Numbered from the stretch's first letter, positions 17,110 to 27,520 are shown. The stretch: 64,000 nucleotides of DNA from Leptospira ellinghausenii (GCF_003114815.1 NZ_BFAZ01000009.1:1426001-1490000), one strand, 5' to 3'. Notes: generated from the letters alone by a model not told the origin. Numbers and translations: made by a program.

Positions 17110-18072
17110 CTAAAAACTCACCATCATTCCCAAATACATTCCATACAAACGATCAAAGTTTTCTGATTTTTTAGGTAAATTGATTTCCCAATCGCCTGAG
17201 AAGGAAGTGTTTTGTGAACCTAAGTTTTCTGTGCTCCGACTGAATTGGACTTCGTTGTAATGTAGATACGAAAACTTTGACATGATCATATTATAACCTA
17301 CAAAGAATTTCATATTGGAATGGAATGAATAGGAGAGAGATCCATCCCATTCATAACCTCTAAAGATTCCTTCTGTGCCGGCAGTGGACAAAGAATATTG
17401 GAAACGGTCTTCCATTATATTAGGTTGTTTGAAAAATCGAGTGCCTTGTGTATAAAATAAATCTATTGTTAGGTGGAATGCCAGATCTTGGGTGAGTTGG
17501 TAGACCGTTTGGACAGAGGCTTGCGGGCCATACGTAAAAAAATATTCTTTGAAGGTACCTTGTCCTAAATAATTTCCATAGAGGTAGCGGTTGATATTCC
17601 GAACCCCACCTCCCAGATACAATTTCCAGTCTTTTGAGGGTAATAATGTTTGGTATAGGTTTAGTTCAAATTCTGATCTTGCCATGGGAGAAAGATAAAA
17701 TCGGGATAGGTTTCCTCCCTGGGCCGATTGTTGGAAAAGTAGAGTGTTTGCGTTGACAATTTCAATTTCAAAATACGAAAGATCCACTTTGAATCCTTTC
17801 TCTACGTTTTCATAACTAAATACAAAGGGAATGAGAACCTTTCCATTTTCTTTGAGCGTTGTACTGGAACGGTTGGGAACAATGGATTCATTTTTATCTG
17901 TGAGGGAGGTGTATTCGTAAGGAAGGTATTGGTAGGTTTGTCTTTTTAAGAGTAAACTCCATTCTGATTTTTTGTTATTTCCATCGAGTAAGGGAGGTTC
18001 CTTTTCCCTTCCTTCTGCAAAAACCATTGAAGAGACAGAAACAAGGATTAGATACATTAAGTTCTGTTTCAT
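17110..18072 (-). CDS. Putative outer-membrane beta-barrel protein
   Basis: A 320-residue exported protein with signal peptide ending MVFA. The mature part is a series of amphipathic, aromatic-rich strands (for example WKLYLGGGVRNIN, AFHLTIDLFYTQG, MKFFVGYNMIMSKFSYLHY) and ends in Phe (MMVSF), a typical outer-membrane assembly signal. No enzymatic motif seen. Function unknown; a small-molecule channel or structural barrel is possible. Upstream of the methyltransferase gene in the same direction. Confidence 0.7.
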   Translation of the reverse strand: MKQNLMYLILVSVSSMVFAEGREKEPPLLDGNNKKSEWSLLLKRQTYQYLPYEYTSLTDKNESIVPNRSSTTLKENGKVLIPFVFSYENVEKGFKVDLSYFEIEIVNANTLLFQQSAQGGNLSRFYLSPMARSEFELNLYQTLLPSKDWKLYLGGGVRNINRYLYGNYLGQGTFKEYFFTYGPQASVQTVYQLTQDLAFHLTIDLFYTQGTRFFKQPNIMEDRFQYSLSTAGTEGIFRGYEWDGSLSYSFHSNMKFFVGYNMIMSKFSYLHYNEVQFSRSTENLGSQNTSFSGDWEINLPKKSENFDRLYGMYLGMMVSF

Positions 18073-18224
18073 TTTTCCTTGTTATAGACTCAATTTGGAA
18101 AATGAAAACGATTTTTTCCCTTCCTCTTTTTCTCTTTCTCCTTGGTGTTTCTAACAGTGGTCGCAAAAATTCATTTACGAAACTAGGAATCCCGCAAAAT
18201 TAGAAGTTATAAATAGAGGTTTCC

Positions 18225-19838
18225 ATGCCAGATTTTTTTTACGCCGACCCTTTCCCTTTAAAAGAAGACACCACTGAATACAAATTATTAACTAAAGATT
18301 TTGTAAGCACTGTCCCCTTTGGTGATAAAGAAATTCTAAAAGTGGAACCAGAAGGCCTTACCTTTCTTGCAGAAAAAGCAATGGAAGATGTTTCTTTTTA
18401 TCTAAGAACAGCACACCTGGAAAAAGTTCGCAAAATTTTAGACGACCCGGAAGCAACACCAAATGATCGTTTTGTGGCAATGGCTCTCCTTAAAAATGCA
18501 GTGATTGCGGCAGACAAACAACTTCCGTCCTGCCAAGATACAGGAACAGGTATTGTTATGGCAAAAAAAGGGGAGTATGTCATCACTGGGGGTGACGACG
18601 CAGAAGCACTCTCTCGCGGAATTTATAATACCTATGTCAATCGTAACCTTCGTTATTCGCAGGTAGTCCCGTTAACTATGTATGAAGAAGTGAATTCTGG
18701 ATCCAACTTACCTGCTCAAATTGATATTTACGCAACTCCAGGTGATAAGTATAGTTTTCTCTTTTTAGCAAAAGGTGGTGGATCAGCTAACAAAACGTAC
18801 TTATTCCAAGAAACAAAGGCATTACTCAATCCAACATCTCTCGAAAAATTTATAGCTGATAAAGTATCAAACTTAGGTACTGCAGCTTGCCCTCCGTATC
18901 ATATAGCAGTTGTCATTGGCGGCACCTCTGCTGAAGCAAATTTGAAGACCGTAAAACTTGCATCAGCTGGTTATTTGGATCATTTACCGACAAAGGGAGA
19001 CAAATTTGGATCAGCTTTCCGAGACATTGAATTAGAAGAAAAAATGCTCGCTGCTGCTCAGAAATCAGGAATTGGAGCTCAGTTTGGTGGAAAGTATTTG
19101 GCACATGATTTTAAGGTGATCCGTTTGCCACGGCATGGTGCTTCTTGTCCTGTGGGACTTGGAGTGAGTTGTAGTGCGGATCGAAACATCAAAGCAAAAA
19201 TTACAAAAGATGGAATCTATTTAGAAAAACTAGAATACGACCCTGCAAAATTTTTACCTACCATTGATGAAGTCGATTCCAGTGCCGAATCAGTGCATAT
19301 TGATTTAAACCAACCCATGCCTGAAATTTTAAAAGTTCTCTCAAAATATCCAGTTAAAACGCGTGTTATGTTGTCTGGTCGTCTTGTTGTGGCACGTGAT
19401 ATTGCTCACGCGAAACTAAAAGAAAAGTTAGATAAGGGTGAACCACTTCCAGAGTATTTTAAAAACCATCCAGTGTATTATGCAGGTCCAGCAAAAACTC
19501 CAGAAGGGATGCCGTCAGGTTCCTTCGGTCCAACGACTGCCGGTCGTATGGATAGTTATGTGCCTGTGTTTCAAGAAAAAGGTTTTTCGATGATCACTCT
19601 TGCGAAAGGAAATCGATCAAAGGTAGTGACCGATAGCTGCAAAAAAAATGGAGGATTTTATCTTGGATCCATCGGTGGTCCTGCGGCATTACTCGCAAAA
19701 GAAAACATCAAAAAAGTAGAAGTATTGGATTTTCCTGAATTAGGAATGGAAGCAGTTTGGTCCATTGATGTGGAAAATTTTCCTGCCTTCATCGTTGTTG
19801 ATGATAAGGGAAATGACTTCTTTCAGATGTTAAATTAA
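18225..19838 (+). CDS. fum: Fumarate hydratase class I (iron-sulfur)
   Basis: A 537-residue enzyme interconverting fumarate and malate in the TCA cycle. The N-terminal alpha domain (about 50-330) carries cluster-ligand cysteines in [19 protein letters not shown] and GASCPVGLG. The C-terminal beta domain includes [27 protein letters not shown] and [19 protein letters not shown]. Length fits the fused single-chain class I form. Class I fumarases hold an oxygen-labile 4Fe-4S cluster. AGAGGT lies six bases before the ATG. A class II enzyme is encoded 1.6 kb downstream. Confidence 0.94.
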   Translation: MPDFFYADPFPLKEDTTEYKLLTKDFVSTVPFGDKEILKVEPEGLTFLAEKAMEDVSFYLRTAHLEKVRKILDDPEATPNDRFVAMALLKNAVIAADKQLPSCQDTGTGIVMAKKGEYVITGGDDAEALSRGIYNTYVNRNLRYSQVVPLTMYEEVNSGSNLPAQIDIYATPGDKYSFLFLAKGGGSANKTYLFQETKALLNPTSLEKFIADKVSNLGTAACPPYHIAVVIGGTSAEANLKTVKLASAGYLDHLPTKGDKFGSAFRDIELEEKMLAAAQKSGIGAQFGGKYLAHDFKVIRLPRHGASCPVGLGVSCSADRNIKAKITKDGIYLEKLEYDPAKFLPTIDEVDSSAESVHIDLNQPMPEILKVLSKYPVKTRVMLSGRLVVARDIAHAKLKEKLDKGEPLPEYFKNHPVYYAGPAKTPEGMPSGSFGPTTAGRMDSYVPVFQEKGFSMITLAKGNRSKVVTDSCKKNGGFYLGSIGGPAALLAKENIKKVEVLDFPELGMEAVWSIDVENFPAFIVVDDKGNDFFQMLN

Positions 19839-19881
19839 TTGTGCGAGTAACCAATCGATGAGCTGGTCGGATTCAAACAAA

Positions 19882-20829
19882 ATGAAAGTATTTCAGACAA
19901 TTAATCGATTCAAAAATGTTTTGATCTTACTTTCTTCTATTTTTCTTTTGTATGGATCCGATCTTTCATCTAAAATTGAGACAACAAATTGTCCCAAAAA
20001 TTATACATGCCTTACGACATTTATTTCGCCTGGCTCCATTTTATATGCACGTGAATTGGATTTATCTGTCATATGGAATGCTCGCCCTTCTGCATTTGAC
20101 CAAGTGACGGTTTTTGCTGATGGGAGTGGTAAAATATTCGAAGTAGAAGTTGCAGAAAATGTTTTTTATTACCGTGTCCTTTGGAAAGGTAAAGAAATTT
20201 TGGTCAGTCGTTTTGCACTAGATTTGAGCAAAAGCCTTCGAACATTGGACATCAAAAATGTTTCATTATTAAAAGAACCAACACCGGATGCAATTATCTT
20301 AGCAAACCTACCTAAAAATCTTGTTTTAGATGTGATCGAGAATACACATCCTTTACCGAAAAAACTAGGGTATGTAAAAGTCAAATATAATGATCAAATT
20401 GGTTGGGTGAAACGTACCTCACTCAGTGATGATGAGTTTGATATTCGTTATTACCAAGTCAGTTTAGAAACTCTTGTAAAACCTTATACATTTTTGGCAA
20501 AAGAAGATGATTTTAAAACCGAATTAACGATTATAGGTAAGGATTTTTTTGTCACCAAATGCAAGATAGGTGATACCGATTGTAGTGCGACTACTCGAAT
20601 GGGAGAATCTAGTTTTGGTATGCCAGAAGAAGCTGTATACTTTGATCTCAATTTGAGTGATGGGAAACAATATGTTTGCGAAATGCGAAGGGTAGACTTT
20701 GTAAGTGAATTACAGAGAGTCATCCAAGAAGAAATCACAGAAGAGGAATTGGATCCTTTTATCAATTGTAGTCCCAAGGAAGAAGAAACGGAACAAACGG
20801 ATCCAGAAGAAGTAAATGAAGCAGACTGA
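19882..20829 (+). CDS. Exported SH3-like-domain protein of unknown function
   Basis: About 315 residues. A hydrophobic signal segment (about 12-25) precedes a region that reads like bacterial SH3 repeats: GSILYARELD, LPKNLVLDVIENTH and KVKYNDQIGWVKRTSL, the last a typical SH3-like beta motif. Four cysteines in the C-terminal part and an acidic tail follow. Probably periplasmic or lipid-independent envelope protein. ATG 19858 is an alternative start eight codons upstream; neither has a strong ribosome site. Just downstream of the fumarase, but linkage in function is not evident. Confidence 0.65.
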   Translation: MKVFQTINRFKNVLILLSSIFLLYGSDLSSKIETTNCPKNYTCLTTFISPGSILYARELDLSVIWNARPSAFDQVTVFADGSGKIFEVEVAENVFYYRVLWKGKEILVSRFALDLSKSLRTLDIKNVSLLKEPTPDAIILANLPKNLVLDVIENTHPLPKKLGYVKVKYNDQIGWVKRTSLSDDEFDIRYYQVSLETLVKPYTFLAKEDDFKTELTIIGKDFFVTKCKIGDTDCSATTRMGESSFGMPEEAVYFDLNLSDGKQYVCEMRRVDFVSELQRVIQEEITEEELDPFINCSPKEEETEQTDPEEVNEAD

Positions 20830-20934
20830 TGTATTATTAAATTTTCAACTTATTATCGACTATCCATAACTCTGAATACTTAAATTTATAATCGATTCAT
20901 TATCATATATTTCTGACTTTAATATCCTAATTAC

Positions 20935-21348
20935 ATGTGTAAAACAATCAAACAGAAAGTAAAATTCAAAGCTTCTCCTGAAACGATCTACGAATATATT
21001 TCAGATTCAAAAAAGCTGACTAATCTTACAGGTGAAATCGCAATCATCGGCCAAAAAGTTGGTAGCTCTTTTTCGATCATGAAAGGAAAGGTGACCGGTA
21101 TCATAGTTGATTTTTTACCAGCAAAACGAATGGTTCAGGCATGGCGAAGGTTAGATTTTCCAGAAGGAATTTTTTCTATGGCTTCTTTTACACTTAGAGA
21201 AACTCCAGATTGCGGAACGGAACTTATCTTAACCCATCGAGGTGTACCAAAGGAGTTAATTCCTGAAGTTGAACAAGACTGGAAAGGGAATTTTTGGGAT
21301 AAAATTCACAAAGAGATTCAATCTAAAAAATCAATTCCAGGGTCTTAA
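20935..21348 (+). CDS. SRPBCC / AHSA1-like domain protein
   Basis: A 137-residue protein with the helix-grip (START/AHSA1) pattern: IKQKVKFKASPETIYEYISD at the N-terminus, AWRRLDFPEGIFSMASFTL in the middle, and a C-terminal helix with WKGNFWDKIHKEI. Members bind small hydrophobic ligands or act as co-chaperones. Cytoplasmic, ligand unknown. Convergent with the class II fumarase gene. Confidence 0.82.
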   Translation: MCKTIKQKVKFKASPETIYEYISDSKKLTNLTGEIAIIGQKVGSSFSIMKGKVTGIIVDFLPAKRMVQAWRRLDFPEGIFSMASFTLRETPDCGTELILTHRGVPKELIPEVEQDWKGNFWDKIHKEIQSKKSIPGS

Positions 21349-21405
21349 AGTTTCCTTATTTAGTTTTAAGAGAGGTTAGTATCGATAATATTTTTATCAT
21401 TCGGT

Positions 21406-22785
21406 TCATACCATCTCATTTGGTTTTACCCAAGTATCAAACTCTTCTGCCGTCAAAAATCCTAATTGGATCCCTGCTTCTTTTAAGGACAGGTTTTCAA
21501 CATAAGCAAGTTTTGCAATTTTAGCTGCTTTGTCGTAACCAATATGTGGATTCAGTGCTGTGACTAACATCAGTGAGTTGTCTAAATTGGATTGTATTTT
21601 GGATTCATTTGCCTCTATTCCATCAACACAATGTTTGGCGAAAGAGAGACTTGCATCTGATAGTAACCGTATTGAATTTAGGACATTGAAGATAATCAGT
21701 GGTTTGAATACATTGAGTTCAAAATTTCCAGAAGCACCTCCTATGTTCACAGCGACATCATTTCCAATCACTTGTGCACAAACCATAGTCAATGCTTCGG
21801 ACTGTGTTGGATTTACCTTCCCAGGCATGATGGAAGATCCAGGTTCGTTTTCGGGAATTTTAATTTCACCAATCCCAGATCTTGGTCCAGAAGACAACCA
21901 ACGAATGTCGTTTGCGATTTTCATCAAAGACGCAGCGATGGTTTTTAAAATGCCACTCACCTCCACTAACGAATCGTTGGCGGCAAGTGCTTCAAATTTA
22001 TTAGGAGCTGATGAAAAAGGAATTCCTGTTTCATTTGCCAAGGTTTTTGCCATTTTGGAGGAGAAGTTTGGATGAGTATTTAGGCCAGTTCCCACAGCAG
22101 TCCCACCGAGAGCAATTCTGTAAAGTGAAGGTAATACACGGTGGATACGATCTAAACTATAAGTCAATTGTTGTGTATACCCAGAAAATTCCTGCCCTAG
22201 CGTAAGAGGGGTTGCATCTTGTAAATGAGTCCTTCCTATTTTAATGATGTGTTGGAATTTTTCAGATTTTTCTTTGAGTTTCGATTCTAAGAATTTTAGA
22301 TTTGGTACAAGGTGATGGATTATCATTTCTGCAGAAGCAATATGCATGGCAGTTGGAAAGACATCATTGGAACTTTGCCCTTTGTTCACATCATCATTAG
22401 GATGGATGGGTGATTTGGAGCCAAGTGGACTTCCAAACATTTCATTCGCACGATTCGCAATCACTTCATTGGCATTCATATTGGTTTGTGTCCCAGAGCC
22501 AGTTTGCCAAACAGAAAGGGGGAAATGATCGTCTAACAAACCTTCAATGACTTCTGTTGCGGCTTTTACGATTAGCTTTGATTTTGATTCCTCTAATAGT
22601 CCAAGTTCAGTATTTATGATAGCTGCGTGTTTTTTGATTAGTCCCAAAGCACGAATCATCTCTCTTGGAAACTTGTCTTTCCCAATTTGAAAGTATTGAA
22701 GGGAACGTTCAGTTTGGGCTCCCCAATACCGAGAATTCGTTACTTCGATTTCTCCCATAGAGTCGGTTTCGATTCTTGATTTCAT
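21406..22785 (-). CDS. fumC: Fumarate hydratase class II
   Basis: A 459-residue fumarase of the fumarase/aspartase superfamily; iron-independent and oxygen-stable. The signature [13 protein letters not shown], the substrate-site segments [13 protein letters not shown] and [16 protein letters not shown], and [11 protein letters not shown] are all intact. ATG 22785, with AGGTGG six to eight bases upstream, gives the usual N-terminus; the frame continues to 22842 without need. Fumarase rather than aspartase is favoured by the MPGKVNP context and overall length. Divergent from the sigma-54 activator gene. Confidence 0.95.
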   Translation of the reverse strand: MKSRIETDSMGEIEVTNSRYWGAQTERSLQYFQIGKDKFPREMIRALGLIKKHAAIINTELGLLEESKSKLIVKAATEVIEGLLDDHFPLSVWQTGSGTQTNMNANEVIANRANEMFGSPLGSKSPIHPNDDVNKGQSSNDVFPTAMHIASAEMIIHHLVPNLKFLESKLKEKSEKFQHIIKIGRTHLQDATPLTLGQEFSGYTQQLTYSLDRIHRVLPSLYRIALGGTAVGTGLNTHPNFSSKMAKTLANETGIPFSSAPNKFEALAANDSLVEVSGILKTIAASLMKIANDIRWLSSGPRSGIGEIKIPENEPGSSIMPGKVNPTQSEALTMVCAQVIGNDVAVNIGGASGNFELNVFKPLIIFNVLNSIRLLSDASLSFAKHCVDGIEANESKIQSNLDNSLMLVTALNPHIGYDKAAKIAKLAYVENLSLKEAGIQLGFLTAEEFDTWVKPNEMV

Positions 22786-22851
22786 AACCCACCTGTTTTT
22801 CATTAGACAAATATCTAGTATAGAGTATAAAAAGCATTCCAAGTAATTCTT

Positions 22852-25200
22852 ATGGAAATTTATCTTACCTTATATTCATTAGGAAGACTAGGATCTGCTA
22901 TTTTTGCGATCTTAATTTTTCTCTTTTTAACACGGCGATGGAAAAAGAACGATTCTGGGACTCATTGGTTTACATTCTACTTTCTATTTCTGATTTTATT
23001 TAATATAGGTTATATTTTTGGTTATTCCTTTTTTTCTGAAATTGGATCATTTGGTTGGGTATTCGCATGTTTTTTTGCCTTTGCTGCCGTTGCAAGGTTA
23101 CAAATTGCATATACATTTCCAACTGAATTTGCAGCGAAAGAAAGGAAGTGGGTCCTATGGATAGGATTACTTCTAAGTTCCATTGCCTTTGTCGATTATC
23201 TAATTCATTTTAGAAGTATCGTTCATTTTCAATTTTCAATTCATAGTTATGGCAGTCGATATTCTTCATTTTTGGTTCCATTTGTTGGTTTTATATCATA
23301 TTTTCTTAGTATCATAGTGAGCTTTAGGAGAATTGTAAAAAAAATAACAACGCTCAAAAGAACAAAGAGATCATTTCAATTTCGAAAATCTTTTTTCGAT
23401 CGAGAAATTTTAATCACAATCAGTTTGATTGTGATAACTTTTTTTGAATTTTTTTTAACTAGTTTCTATTTTCTTGGATATGTTCAATATATCTCGACTT
23501 CGATTCTAGCCGAAGTAATGAATTTGGGAATTCTATTCATTTTCTCTAGTTACGCACTTGTTTATACGAGCTCAACGGTAGGCAGGACTGGATTTATACC
23601 TAGACTTCTTGGTTTCATTTTAGTTTTTCTTATTTTCTTTTCTACATTGGTATCAAGATATTATGAGAGAAAGAGTTTAGAATTATACAAACAAACCTTA
23701 GAATCTGGGATAAACCCAATTCCAAAAATTATAATTTCCAAGTTGGATTTTGATAAATATAAAATTGGGAAAGTATCGGATTATTATTTTGATGGAATAT
23801 TTTATTTTGTAAAATTAGAGAATCATTTATATTTTGCAGTTTTTAATCCACATAGCCATGAATTTTTAATTTATGATTATTTAGTATATAGACAATTTTT
23901 ACATCAATTATTATTACCTTCTTTTTATTTTCAATTCTTTGCAATGATTTTTGTGATTACAGTTTTTCCAATTGTATTCAAAATCAGTTTTGTATTCCCT
24001 TTAAATCAGTTAATAAAAGATATACAATTCGAACTTTTAAGAGATAAAAAATTTAAAAATAATCATTCAGAAGAAGACAGGTTTGAATTAACCAATTTAA
24101 AGAATGCTTTCCTTCGAATTGGTGATATGATACGTAACGCAAAAAAGGAATTAGAAGAAGTATCTAAACCGCTTGATGTCATTGAAATTTATATCAATGA
24201 AAATCCAAAAGAAATAAAGATTGGGAATCACACTTTAATTTATAAAAGTAATTCTTTTGATAAAACCATTCATGAAGTTTACCAAGCCAGTCGATACCCA
24301 CATCCTGTCACGATTACAGGTGAGACAGGCTGTGGAAAAGAGTTAGTAGCCAAATTAATCCATCAGTCGAGCGAATATAAAGAAGGACCATTTCTTGCCA
24401 TTAATTGTGCAACACTCCCAGAGTCATTGTGGGAGGCTGAAATTTTTGGTGCAAAAAAAGGATCATATACGGATTCAAAAGCTGATAGAAAAGGTAGGAT
24501 TGAAGAGGCATCAGGGGGATCAATTTTTTTTGATGAGATTGGTGAGATGCCAATTTCTATCCAAGCCAAAATGCTTCGTTTACTCCAAGAAAATAAGTTT
24601 GTACCAATTGGCGCCAATGTGGAACAAAACGTTCAATGCCGCTTCATTTTTGCAACAAATCAAAATTTAGATGAGTTAGTGAAAAAGAAATTATTTCGAG
24701 AAGATCTATTGTACAGGATTAAAGTATTCCATATTCATTTAATTCCATTAAGAGAAAGACTAGAAGATATACCGCATTTGTTGCATTTTTTTATTTCCCG
24801 ATTTCAGGCAAAGTTCAATCGTATCGAACCAAAATTCACTGATGAAGCAATGAGTCAGATTTTAAGTTATCATTGGCCAGGGAATATAAGAGAACTCGAA
24901 AATTTTGTGACAAGAATCATGTCTCAATCATCAAAAGACGTATTACAACCTTCCGACATTTTGCAATTCTTAACACATGGAACTCAGAATGCGTTTCTAA
25001 TTCGAACAACCGAAAATCCATTCTTACGAATCGGTTTAGAAGAAGAGATAAAAGATCTGACAAAGAACCGTATTTTCCAAGCCTTGAAAGAAGAAAATGG
25101 AAACATCACAAGGGCTGCCGAAAGATTGGATTTGAAAAGAACTACTCTGCTCTACAAAATGAAAGAGTTAGGAATCGTAGATAAGAAGTCAAATTTTTGA
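22852..25200 (+). CDS. Membrane-bound sigma-54-dependent transcriptional activator
   Basis: A 782-residue bacterial enhancer-binding protein with an unusual membrane sensor. Residues 1-260 hold about seven helices resembling a histidine-kinase 7TM sensor, followed by an extracytoplasmic segment, another helix near 362-388 and a linker with coiled-coil tendency. The AAA+ domain (about 465-700) has Walker A GETGCGKE (490-497), Walker [12 protein letters not shown], and [11 protein letters not shown]. The sigma-54-contact loop reads GSYTDS (537-542) instead of GAFTGA. A Fis-type helix-turn-helix ends the protein ([20 protein letters not shown]). Directly followed by inverted repeats and a sigma-54-type promoter, so the downstream operon is its probable target. 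Confidence 0.9.
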   Translation: MEIYLTLYSLGRLGSAIFAILIFLFLTRRWKKNDSGTHWFTFYFLFLILFNIGYIFGYSFFSEIGSFGWVFACFFAFAAVARLQIAYTFPTEFAAKERKWVLWIGLLLSSIAFVDYLIHFRSIVHFQFSIHSYGSRYSSFLVPFVGFISYFLSIIVSFRRIVKKITTLKRTKRSFQFRKSFFDREILITISLIVITFFEFFLTSFYFLGYVQYISTSILAEVMNLGILFIFSSYALVYTSSTVGRTGFIPRLLGFILVFLIFFSTLVSRYYERKSLELYKQTLESGINPIPKIIISKLDFDKYKIGKVSDYYFDGIFYFVKLENHLYFAVFNPHSHEFLIYDYLVYRQFLHQLLLPSFYFQFFAMIFVITVFPIVFKISFVFPLNQLIKDIQFELLRDKKFKNNHSEEDRFELTNLKNAFLRIGDMIRNAKKELEEVSKPLDVIEIYINENPKEIKIGNHTLIYKSNSFDKTIHEVYQASRYPHPVTITGETGCGKELVAKLIHQSSEYKEGPFLAINCATLPESLWEAEIFGAKKGSYTDSKADRKGRIEEASGGSIFFDEIGEMPISIQAKMLRLLQENKFVPIGANVEQNVQCRFIFATNQNLDELVKKKLFREDLLYRIKVFHIHLIPLRERLEDIPHLLHFFISRFQAKFNRIEPKFTDEAMSQILSYHWPGNIRELENFVTRIMSQSSKDVLQPSDILQFLTHGTQNAFLIRTTENPFLRIGLEEEIKDLTKNRIFQALKEENGNITRAAERLDLKRTTLLYKMKELGIVDKKSNF

Positions 25201-25240
25201 CAATCGTCAAAAATTTGCCGTCAAGAAACTGACAAATTTC
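25191..25240. promoter_or_regulatory. Cluster of TGAC/GTCA inverted repeats, candidate activator-binding site
   Basis: AAATTTTTGAC (25191-25201) pairs perfectly with GTCAAAAATTT (25206-25216) over a four-base spacer. A second pair, GTCA (25220-25223) and TGAC (25230-25233), sits one helical turn or so further on. The cluster starts in the activator's stop codon and is centred roughly 100 bp before the GG-N10-GC promoter, a usual enhancer distance. A weak terminator role is also possible, but there is no GC stem or T-run. Confidence 0.55.
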
Positions 25241-25305
25241 GATTTTCCGAGGTCAAAATTCCTCGAAATACCCTTGTTTCGTATAAAATAACACAAATAT
25301 CCCAC

Positions 25306-25322
25306 TTGGTACACAAATTGCT
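25306..25322 (+). promoter_or_regulatory. Sigma-54-type promoter (-24/-12)
   Basis: TTGGTACACAAATTGCT has GG at 25308-25309 and GC at 25320-25321, exactly ten bases apart, close to the TTGGCAC-N5-TTGCA consensus. Predicted transcription start is near 25333, about 35 bases before the ATG of the exported hydrolase-like gene. A sigma-54 activator gene ends about 100 bp upstream. Confidence 0.75.
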
Positions 25323-25367
25323 CTTAGCTTTTTGTCTGGTAAATGCCAGAAAAACAAGGAGTTGGGA

Positions 25368-26240
25368 ATGAAAAAATTAGGATTTTTCTTCTGCACGTTT
25401 CTCGTGATCCAATCAGGAGTATTTGCGGAAAAGGTAATCTATACACATGGGATGAGTTTGGTTGAGTCTCATGAACTCTGCCAGGACACTAGGATTGGCC
25501 AATCAAAATGTAATGTTTGGAAAGGCATTACTCCTGTCGGTGATTATGTATTAGTTGGTTATGATGGCCGACGAGATCCATTACTTGCGGAACCAACATC
25601 TGGGACAGTTCGTTTGTTACAGATGTTGAATAAGTATTGTAGAAGGGACCAGGGACAAAGTTGTCGATTGGTGAATGAGTCGTTAGGTGGATTTACTGCC
25701 GCTGCTACGATTTCCAAATACAATCAAAATGGTATCTACAATATTTTATATGCAACTCAATTGGTTTCTGCGGAAGGTGGATCAGAGGTGGCAAGTTTAG
25801 GAGACACAGCTATTCAAATTTTACGCGCTGTATTCGGAATTACTTCCGGCCCAATTGACAACCTAGCTGATTCAAGAGATGCAATCCAAGCACTCGTGGT
25901 AACCAAAGCACGTTCTAGTTATGATCATAATAGAAACAATGGAACCATCTTTTATCATGTTGCCGCGACGAAGTCAATTTTTATAGCGGAACCATTTTTG
26001 CCCGGAAAGGATGATTCACTAGTCGCAATGCATAGTTCTTGTGGTTACCGTAAAGCGGGAGCATTTTCTAAATGTATGGGTGAAAAGGTAAAATCTTGTG
26101 ATCTATGTTTTTGGGAGAGAGCAGAATATATAACAGCATGGGATGGTCACAAAATGCATCCAATGATCCCAATCTCAGGTCTTAATATCGGACATATGCA
26201 AGGCCACGACGATGTAAGATACCAAAATCCAATAAATTAA
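25368..26240 (+). CDS. Exported alpha/beta-hydrolase-like protein, sigma-54 promoter
   Basis: A 290-residue protein with signal peptide ending GVFA. The mature N-terminus YTHGMS and the segment RLVNESLGGFTAA (Ser105 in NESLGG) resemble the oxyanion strand and nucleophile elbow of lipase-like alpha/beta hydrolases, with Asn in place of the first Gly of GxSxG. A late GHMQGHDDV could supply the catalytic histidine. About ten cysteines in the mature chain suggest disulfides, fitting a secreted enzyme. AAGGAG lies six bases before the ATG. Substrate unknown; enzyme status is inference from motif order. Confidence 0.65.
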   Translation: MKKLGFFFCTFLVIQSGVFAEKVIYTHGMSLVESHELCQDTRIGQSKCNVWKGITPVGDYVLVGYDGRRDPLLAEPTSGTVRLLQMLNKYCRRDQGQSCRLVNESLGGFTAAATISKYNQNGIYNILYATQLVSAEGGSEVASLGDTAIQILRAVFGITSGPIDNLADSRDAIQALVVTKARSSYDHNRNNGTIFYHVAATKSIFIAEPFLPGKDDSLVAMHSSCGYRKAGAFSKCMGEKVKSCDLCFWERAEYITAWDGHKMHPMIPISGLNIGHMQGHDDVRYQNPIN

Positions 26241-26259
26241 ATATAAAAAAAGTATAACT

Positions 26260-26281
26260 GTCTAGTTTGAATGAACTAGAC
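26260..26281. promoter_or_regulatory. 8-bp perfect hairpin between the two sigma-54 operon genes
   Basis: GTCTAGTT (26260-26267) and AACTAGAC (26274-26281) are perfectly complementary over a six-base loop, just before the GAGG of the next gene. Could modulate translation or mRNA stability; no T-run, so not an obvious terminator. Confidence 0.4.
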
Positions 26282-26299
26282 GGTGAGGATTCAAACTCT

Positions 26300-27520
26300 A
26301 TGAAAAACATTAAAAAATTTTCTTTTGCTATCATTCTTTTGGTTATACTACTCTCATTCAGCAAATTTATAGCATCTGAATTTTTCGAGAATAAAAATTC
26401 AATTTACAAATCCTATGTTGATTTGACCAAGGATCCGTCATTACAAATGTTAAAGAATGATTCAAGTATCAATGCTTACTCATACAATGAGGCAGAAGGG
26501 CATGCAGTAAATATTGAACAAGTAATTGAAGATTATTTAGTATGGTCAGAATACCCACCTGATAGTCGTCCACTTTCAGAATCACATACTGATATTTTAA
26601 ATCCAATCCAGATTCCAGTGACAAATCAAAGTTTACCAATCGTCGAAAATGGAAAAGTGATTGATTCAGGTTATTCTTGTATCTTCCAACCTGAACACCA
26701 TACGGTCACAGAATCATTAACAATGAGAGTTTTTCTAAGCTGTAACCGAACTGGTAAAATTGAAAAAGAAAGAATAAAATTAGTATCGAGTGAACTCGTT
26801 GGAAAAGCAGGGAATCAATCCATTTTTCCGCCTTCCATTGATGGAAATGATAGTGGAAATGAAGGCGATAGTAAAGCAGGTGATTTGATTTATACCTATC
26901 GTTTTATCCCTAGGTTTACGGACTGGGGGGATTTTTATTTAACAACGAAATTTCAAATTTCATCTGATCCAAAAAATCAAATCCATACATTAACCCATCA
27001 TTTTTTCTCTTCTCCTGTTGCCCCTGCCAAGTTCACAGGAAAATTTGATGACTATATAAAAGATGGTTCTTTATCCATTGATTTTGAATTAAACGTTGTC
27101 GAAAAAGGTCGATATACAATAGAAGCCAATTTATTAACGAATGATGATGAACCAATCGTGTATGCCCGTAAGGATCAAAAGTTAGAAATAGGAAAACAAA
27201 AAGTAACTTTATTATTCTTTGGAAAAGCAATTGTGAAACGGAGAGAATCTGGTCCTTATAAAATCACTTTTTTGAGAGGAGAATTAAATACCGACGTAAT
27301 TCAGGAAGATTTACTCTTAAAATCACCATCAGAAGTAGATCGAATTTTAAAATCGATTCATGATGATAGACCTAAAAAAAAGATAATTCCGTATTACACT
27401 GGCTCAATCGAAACCAAATCATATTCTTTATCTGAATTTAGCGAAAAAAGTTATGACTCAGAAGAAAAAAGGAATCGGTTGAGCGAGTTAAATCTCATTA
27501 AAGATAAAATGGTCCCTTAG
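26300..27520 (+). CDS. Exported protein of unknown function, second gene of the sigma-54 operon
   Basis: About 406 residues. An N-terminal hydrophobic segment (about 7-25) serves as signal or anchor. The rest is beta-rich: a region around 225-330 (SIDFELNVVEKGRYTIEANL, KQKVTLLFFGKAI, GPYKITFLRGEL) reads as Ig-like strands. The tail is highly charged. I do not recognise a family. It lies 59 bp after the hydrolase-like gene and is probably co-transcribed, so it may be a partner or inhibitor of that exported protein. ATG 26300 chosen because it starts the signal segment; the frame extends to 26267. Confidence 0.6.
   Translation: MKNIKKFSFAIILLVILLSFSKFIASEFFENKNSIYKSYVDLTKDPSLQMLKNDSSINAYSYNEAEGHAVNIEQVIEDYLVWSEYPPDSRPLSESHTDILNPIQIPVTNQSLPIVENGKVIDSGYSCIFQPEHHTVTESLTMRVFLSCNRTGKIEKERIKLVSSELVGKAGNQSIFPPSIDGNDSGNEGDSKAGDLIYTYRFIPRFTDWGDFYLTTKFQISSDPKNQIHTLTHHFFSSPVAPAKFTGKFDDYIKDGSLSIDFELNVVEKGRYTIEANLLTNDDEPIVYARKDQKLEIGKQKVTLLFFGKAIVKRRESGPYKITFLRGELNTDVIQEDLLLKSPSEVDRILKSIHDDRPKKKIIPYYTGSIETKSYSLSEFSEKSYDSEEKRNRLSELNLIKDKMVP

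Noticed and set aside
21560..22075. 171-codon plus-strand frame inside fumC
   Set aside because: Complement of a highly conserved enzyme region; Pro/Ser-rich translation typical of an antisense shadow.
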